Assembly (NCBI GenBank): GCA_959020865.1
Contig: CAUEUD010000141.1
Location: forward strand, 1-9,624
Direction of reading: 5' to 3'
DNA: 9,624 bases
Source of the DNA: Eubacterium limosum
Lineage (GTDB): Bacteria; Bacillota; Clostridia; Eubacteriales; Eubacteriaceae
Shown here: positions 6,162 through 9,624 of the stretch, piece after piece
Layout: each line of letters begins with the position of its first letter
Position numbering within the stretch: the stretch's first letter is position 1
Notes under the pieces: model-generated
What the model was told of the DNA's origin: nothing
Seen by the model: only the letters and a program-made list of their open reading frames with translations
The model's database searches: none
Program-made: the position numbers and the translations under genes

Positions 6162-7046
6162 ATGTATGAATTAATTCCGGTTTCAGAAAACAGTTATTAT
6201 ATTCAAAGTCCTGCAAAAATAGGGCTGGTAAGGTTTAATGACACAGAAGTCTGTCTGATTGACAGTGGAAACGATAAAGACGCCGGGCGCAAGGTCCGTC
6301 AGATATTAGAAACAAATGCATGGCATTTGACTGCTATTTATAATACGCATTCGAACGCCGACCATATAGGCGGCAATAAATATTTACAGGGACAGACTGG
6401 CTGTAAAATCTATGCGCCGGGAATTGAATGTGACTTTACACGGCACCCCATATTAGAACCTTCTTTTTTGTACGGCGGTTATCCATGTAAAGACTTAAGG
6501 CATAAATTTCTGATGGCACAGGCAAGCGATACGGAGTATCTTACCAAAGAGGTACTGCCCAATAAATTTGAAATCATCCCGCTGCCAGGTCATTTCTTTG
6601 ATATGGTCGGTTTCCGCACGCCGGATGATGTCGTCTATCTGGCGGACTGTCTCTCCAGCCGGGAAACGCTGGACAAATATCAAATCGGATTTATTTATGA
6701 TGTCGGCGCCTATCTCACCACCTTGGAGAAGGTCAAAAAACTAGAGGCCAGAATCTTTGTGCCGGCACACGCAGAAGCCACTGAGGACATCGCGCCGCTG
6801 GCCCAGTACAATATCGACAAGGTGAAAGAAATTGCCGAAAACATTGCGGCGCAATGCGTCGAGCCTTTATGCTTTGAAACGCTTTTGCAAAAGCTGTTTA
6901 CCGACTATAACCTGACGATGAATTTTGAACAGTATGTTCTTATTGGCAGTACCGTTCGTTCTTATCTCTCATGGTTGAGAGACTCCGATGAAATAAGCGC
7001 TTTTTTTGAAAACAACCAATTGCTGTGGGGAAGGACGGCTCAATAA
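6162..7046 (+). CDS. MBL-fold metallo-hydrolase with HxNxDH motif
   Basis: This 294-residue metallo-beta-lactamase-fold protein is unrelated in detail to the one at 1245. The metal motif is THSNADHIGGN (H63, N65, D67, H68): asparagine replaces the second histidine of HxHxDH. Other expected ligands are present: H144 in PLPGHFFD, D162 in LADC and H203 in VPAHAE. After about residue 215 there is a mostly helical C-terminal region ending in SYLSWLRDSDEISAFFENN. No signal peptide is seen. The start at 6162 is fixed by AAAAGGAGGT (6144-6153) about 9 bases upstream; an open frame extends to 6018 but would overlap the lipoprotein. It follows the lipoprotein by 67 bp without a clear promoter, so cotranscription is plausible. 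It is A+T-rich at its start (19 G+C in 6181-6240). The substrate is unknown; glyoxalase II-like or thioesterase-type activity are candidates only. Confidence 0.85.
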   Translation: MYELIPVSENSYYIQSPAKIGLVRFNDTEVCLIDSGNDKDAGRKVRQILETNAWHLTAIYNTHSNADHIGGNKYLQGQTGCKIYAPGIECDFTRHPILEPSFLYGGYPCKDLRHKFLMAQASDTEYLTKEVLPNKFEIIPLPGHFFDMVGFRTPDDVVYLADCLSSRETLDKYQIGFIYDVGAYLTTLEKVKKLEARIFVPAHAEATEDIAPLAQYNIDKVKEIAENIAAQCVEPLCFETLLQKLFTDYNLTMNFEQYVLIGSTVRSYLSWLRDSDEISAFFENNQLLWGRTAQ

Positions 7047-7077
7047 ACAGATAATCCCACTAAATTTGTCTGCACTC

Positions 7078-7111
7078 TGAGCACGGCACATTTTTGCGCC
7101 GTGCTCATTTT
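7078..7111 (-). repeat. 34-bp palindromic element, copy B
   Basis: Read on the minus strand, this matches copy A (5310-5343) at 33 of 34 bases. It begins 1 base into the overlap with the stop codon of merR, as copy A begins at the stop of the zincin gene, so both copies sit at the 3' end of the gene they share a strand with. Confidence 0.85.
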
Positions 7112-7116
7112 ACATT
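7078..7116 (+). terminator. Terminator after the MBL gene at 6162
   Basis: TGAGCACGGC (7078-7087) pairs perfectly with GCCGTGCTCA (7098-7107) around a loop with five T, followed on the plus strand by TTTTACATTT. On the minus strand no T-run follows, so it should stop plus-strand transcripts better than those of merR. Confidence 0.75.
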
Positions 7117-8000
7117 TCACCCCTGTACAAATCCTCAGCCTCCGGAAACTTTTCTGTCAGCAGCTGGTCGGCTTCTTTCAGCCGGGCAAGATAAGCCCGA
7201 TACTCAGGGCTGAGCCGCTCCATATTATGGATAAAAACCTCGGTATAGCCGCTTTCATTCTGAAACTCACGCAGTCCGCGCTCAAGCCTGGCAGCCGGTG
7301 TTTTTTGAAAGGAATCGGATTTTTTGTATTTCAGATAAGCCGTGATGGCCTCACCATTTTCCGCTATGTAAGTGTCGATGTCCTGACAGACGGTATCCAG
7401 AGTCTGGCTGGTTTCTTCTGCCATTGATTCAGGGTCCATGTCACTTGTTATCTCCTCCAAAAGGCTGGATAGCTCAGAGTCCAGATAGAACTCAATGCTG
7501 TCCAGATACTCCAGTATAGCTCTGTAGGCTGCTCTCTTTTCGTCAGTGTCAATTTTTCCGTTCAGAAACTTTCCGAAATGCAGTGCGATAAACAGACCAT
7601 AGTTTCCGGGAAAGGCAAGCAGCAGCCTCTCCTTGACAGTATACCACTCATTTTCGCAGATATGCAGGTTTTGGAAGAATTTCTCAATATCATAATCCGC
7701 CGCAAGGCTGACAAGGGATTCCCGCTGGAATTCAAGTCGCTCCTGTTTTAAATCAGACAGATATTGATATTTTTTCAGGATGGCCTTTTTATCGGCGCTT
7801 TCCAAAATTCCTTTGATCTCCCGGATATTCAGTCCAAGACTCCTGAGCACCGCGATTTCCTTGAGTGTCTGAATATCCGCCTGGCTGTAATCCCGATACC
7901 CATTTTCAAGCTTTCGAGGGCAGATCAGGGTTTTTTCCTCATAATATTGAATGGATTTTTTCGTCAGACGGCAGCATCGGCAGGCCTCTTTAATTTGCAT
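7110..8000 (-). CDS. MerR-family transcriptional regulator with large C-terminal domain
   Basis: From the ATG at 7998-8000 this is a 296-residue regulator. The first 70 residues form the MerR winged-helix DNA-binding domain: the helix-turn-helix CRLTKKSIQYYEEKTLICP, then NGYRDYSQADIQTLKEIAVLRSLGLNIREIKGIL. A helix at about 70-98 is the likely dimerising coiled coil. Residues 100-296 are a mainly helical, acidic region that I do not recognise; it lacks the cysteine pattern of metal-sensing MerR proteins and is longer than simple members. Drug- or metabolite-sensing members carry such domains. The start is M3 of the longest frame, because AGGAGG (8008-8013) is 7 bases before it and only 1 base before the first ATG. 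The promoter upstream suggests autoregulation. It is convergent with the MBL gene, which may be a target; that is inference. Confidence 0.88.
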   Translation of the reverse strand: MQIKEACRCCRLTKKSIQYYEEKTLICPRKLENGYRDYSQADIQTLKEIAVLRSLGLNIREIKGILESADKKAILKKYQYLSDLKQERLEFQRESLVSLAADYDIEKFFQNLHICENEWYTVKERLLLAFPGNYGLFIALHFGKFLNGKIDTDEKRAAYRAILEYLDSIEFYLDSELSSLLEEITSDMDPESMAEETSQTLDTVCQDIDTYIAENGEAITAYLKYKKSDSFQKTPAARLERGLREFQNESGYTEVFIHNMERLSPEYRAYLARLKEADQLLTEKFPEAEDLYRGEM

Positions 8001-8037
8001 ATACATTCCTCCTGTTACTGGATCAGGTCTTTTCTCT

Positions 8038-8068
8038 ATTGTAAGGCCACCCCCTGGGGGACAGTCAA
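8038..8068 (-). promoter_or_regulatory. MerR-type promoter with 19-bp spacer
   Basis: On the minus strand TTGACT (8063-8068) and TACAAT (8038-8043) are separated by 19 bp. The spacer holds the perfect 11-base dyad CCCCCAGGGGG (8050-8060). MerR regulators typically act on promoters with 19-20 bp spacers and a GC-rich dyad between the boxes, untwisting the DNA on activation. It lies directly upstream of merR with a predicted start near 8031, fitting autoregulation. Confidence 0.8.
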
Positions 8069-8095
8069 GAAAAATATCATAGTGGCTTTAACATC

Positions 8096-8139
8096 AAAAA
8101 CCCCGGGCACACAATTTAAATACTGTGTGCCTGGGGTTT
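8096..8139 (-). terminator. Terminator of the argGH operon
   Basis: Arms 8101-8113 and 8124-8136 pair over 13 positions (one G-U pair) around a ten-base A+T-rich loop. On the minus strand the hairpin is followed by TTTTT (8096-8100). It lies just after the argH stop codon at 8143. On the plus strand the hairpin is followed by TTTATTTTAT, so it might also work in the other direction. Confidence 0.85.
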
Positions 8140-8142
8140 ATT

Positions 8143-9522
8143 TTATGCCTTCTGGAATAAGCTTCGGTTAACGGCGATGGCGCGGCGGACGGTGGTCTCC
8201 GCCGGGCCTCCGACAATGTCGCGCTGGTTAACACAGGTCTGCAGGTCGATGGCTTCGTAAATGCTCTCGTCAAAAACCGGGTCGACAGCATTGTATTCTT
8301 CCAGTGTCAGCTCATCCAGGCTTTTGCCCTTTTCCAGGGCGTAGAAAACCAGTTTTCCGATAATGGCGTGGGCATCGCGGAAAGCCACGCCGTGCTTGAC
8401 AAGCCAGTCGGCAGCGTCAGTCGCGTTGGAGAAGCCGCCTGCGGCCGACTTGCGCATCACCTCACCGTTGACCGTCATGGTGCCGATCATCTTCTCAAAG
8501 GTAATGGCGCATATTTTAGCCGTGTCATAGGCGTCAAAGACAGGTTCCTTATCCTCCTGCATATCCTTATTGTATGCAAGGGGAATCCCTTTCATCGTCG
8601 TTAAAAAGCCCAGCAGATCGCCGTAGGTGCGGCCGGCCTTCCCACGGACAAGCTCTGCAATATCCGGGTTTTTCTTCTGGGGCATGATGCTGGAGCCGGT
8701 GGAGAAGGCATCATCGAGTGTGATGAAGTTAAATTCTGAGGAGCACCACAGAATAATTTCTTCAGAAAAACGGCTCAGATGCATCATGAAAACAGACACG
8801 GCCTCCAGGAAGTCGATACAGAAATCCCGGTCAGACACACCGTCAAGGCTGTTCATGGACACATTTTTAAAGCCCAGCTCGCTGGCGACATAGTAGCGGT
8901 CCAGCGGGTAGGTGGTAGTGGCCAGAGCGCCAGAGCCGAGTGGAAGCGTATCCGCCATGTCGTAGACCTGGTCAAGACGTTTCATATCCCGTCTGAACAT
9001 TTCAACATAAGCCATCAGGTGGTGGGCGAAGGTGATGGGCTGAGCCCGCTGCAGATGCGTGTAGCCCGGCATAATGGTTTTGGTATGCTTGCTGGCCATA
9101 TCCAGCAGTGTAAGGCCAAGAGCTCTTATCAAATCCTTGAGCTCCATGGAAATATCCTTAACGTAAAGACGCATATCGGTGGCAACCTGATCGTTACGGC
9201 TGCGGCCGGTATGCAGTTTCTTCCCGGTTTCACCAATGCGCTCGGTGAGTATGGATTCAATATTCATATGGATATCTTCCATATCAATGGAAAACTCAAT
9301 TTTTCCGGCTTCGATATCCTCTAAAATTTCACCCAGAGTTTTGACAATTAATTCGGACTCGGAAACAGAGATAATTCCCTGTTTCCCGAGCATTTTTGCG
9401 TGGGCAATGCTGCCCTTGATATCTTGTTTGTATAAACGCTGGTCGAAGGAAATAGAGGAATTGAAATCGTCTGTTAACGCATCCGTTCCTTTATTAAATC
9501 GACCGCCCCACATTTTACTCAT
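8143..9522 (-). CDS. argH: Argininosuccinate lyase
   Basis: This 459-residue cytosolic enzyme of the fumarase/aspartase superfamily splits argininosuccinate into arginine and fumarate, the last step of arginine synthesis; it works as a homotetramer. Visible hallmarks are MWGGRF at the start, HTGRSRNDQVATD (104-116), YTHLQRAQP (154-162, with the catalytic His H156), and the superfamily signature GSSIMPQKKNPD (276-287), with S278 as the catalytic serine on the mobile loop. Length is full for the family. The ATG overlaps the argG stop by one base (TAATG), and a purine-rich AAAAGGAAAA inside the argG end acts as the ribosome binding site, so argG and argH are translationally coupled. A terminator follows. 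Confidence 0.98.
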   Translation of the reverse strand: MSKMWGGRFNKGTDALTDDFNSSISFDQRLYKQDIKGSIAHAKMLGKQGIISVSESELIVKTLGEILEDIEAGKIEFSIDMEDIHMNIESILTERIGETGKKLHTGRSRNDQVATDMRLYVKDISMELKDLIRALGLTLLDMASKHTKTIMPGYTHLQRAQPITFAHHLMAYVEMFRRDMKRLDQVYDMADTLPLGSGALATTTYPLDRYYVASELGFKNVSMNSLDGVSDRDFCIDFLEAVSVFMMHLSRFSEEIILWCSSEFNFITLDDAFSTGSSIMPQKKNPDIAELVRGKAGRTYGDLLGFLTTMKGIPLAYNKDMQEDKEPVFDAYDTAKICAITFEKMIGTMTVNGEVMRKSAAGGFSNATDAADWLVKHGVAFRDAHAIIGKLVFYALEKGKSLDELTLEEYNAVDPVFDESIYEAIDLQTCVNQRDIVGGPAETTVRRAIAVNRSLFQKA

Positions 9523-9624
9523 TATTTGTTTTCCTTTTCTGCTTCTTTTTCCTTTTCTTCATGGCTCATGCGCATAAGAGCACGGACCTTAAGCGGCAGA
9601 CCAAACAGGTGGATAAAACCCTCG
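9522..9624 (-). CDS. argG: Argininosuccinate synthase, C-terminal end (partial)
   Basis: Only the last 33 residues and the stop are inside the window; the gene continues past base 9624. The visible part begins EGFIHLFGLPLKVRALM, which matches the conserved end of argininosuccinate synthase, the enzyme that joins citrulline and aspartate using ATP. It then has a charged extension, RMSHEEKEKEAEKENK, rich in Glu and Lys. The stop TAA shares its last base with the argH start. Promoter and any ArgR control sites lie outside the window. Confidence 0.9.
   Translation of the reverse strand, partial: EGFIHLFGLPLKVRALMRMSHEEKEKEAEKENK

Noticed and set aside
8779..9324. 181-residue open frame on the plus strand opposite argH.
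   Set aside because: It is the complement of a highly conserved gene, with no ribosome binding site or recognisable motif; the same applies to other antisense frames in the window.

Overview
The window looks like chromosomal DNA of an anaerobic Firmicute of the class Clostridia, possibly a Eubacterium-like organism. The reasons are the mixed GC content, the strong AAGGAG-type ribosome binding sites, the consensus sigma-A-like promoters, and a gene set (PrdX/ProXp-ala-type editing protein, Nim-type flavoprotein, zincin-fold protein, NADase-type lipoprotein) common in that group. The genus is inference from gene content only. I see no rRNA, tRNA, CRISPR array, transposase or phage gene.

Layout: (1) Bases 12-2057, minus strand: a three-gene unit made of a COG1237-type metallo-beta-lactamase (MBL) fold hydrolase, a small DUF1648-like membrane protein and a YjjG-type HAD nucleotidase. 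Its promoter has a perfect TATAAT box and lies inside the terminator of the preceding operon. (2) Bases 2125-4842, minus strand: a tight four-gene operon (prolyl-tRNA editing-domain protein, Nim-like FMN-binding protein, threonine aldolase LtaE, four-helix membrane protein with an arginine-rich tail) ending in that terminator. (3) Bases 4843-4944: a compact divergent control region with overlapping promoters and an operator-like inverted repeat. (4) Bases 4945-7046, plus strand: a zincin-fold metallopeptidase-like gene with a strong terminator, then a lipoprotein gene with its own promoter and a second MBL-fold gene whose metal motif is HxNxDH instead of HxHxDH. (5) Bases 7110-8000, minus strand: a MerR-family regulator with a large uncharacterised C-terminal domain, driven by a promoter with the 19-bp spacer typical of MerR-controlled promoters. 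(6) Bases 8143-9624, minus strand: argH and the 3' end of argG, the last two steps of arginine synthesis, translationally coupled, with a terminator after argH.

The most notable structure is a 34-bp palindromic element present twice in opposite orientation (33 of 34 bases identical), at the 3' ends of the zincin gene and merR. The two copies bracket the lipoprotein/MBL pair. The window is mostly housekeeping and accessory metabolism. I found no convincing complete novel system, but the MerR promoter, the bracketed lipoprotein/MBL segment, the altered MBL motif and the terminator/promoter overlap merit a closer look.
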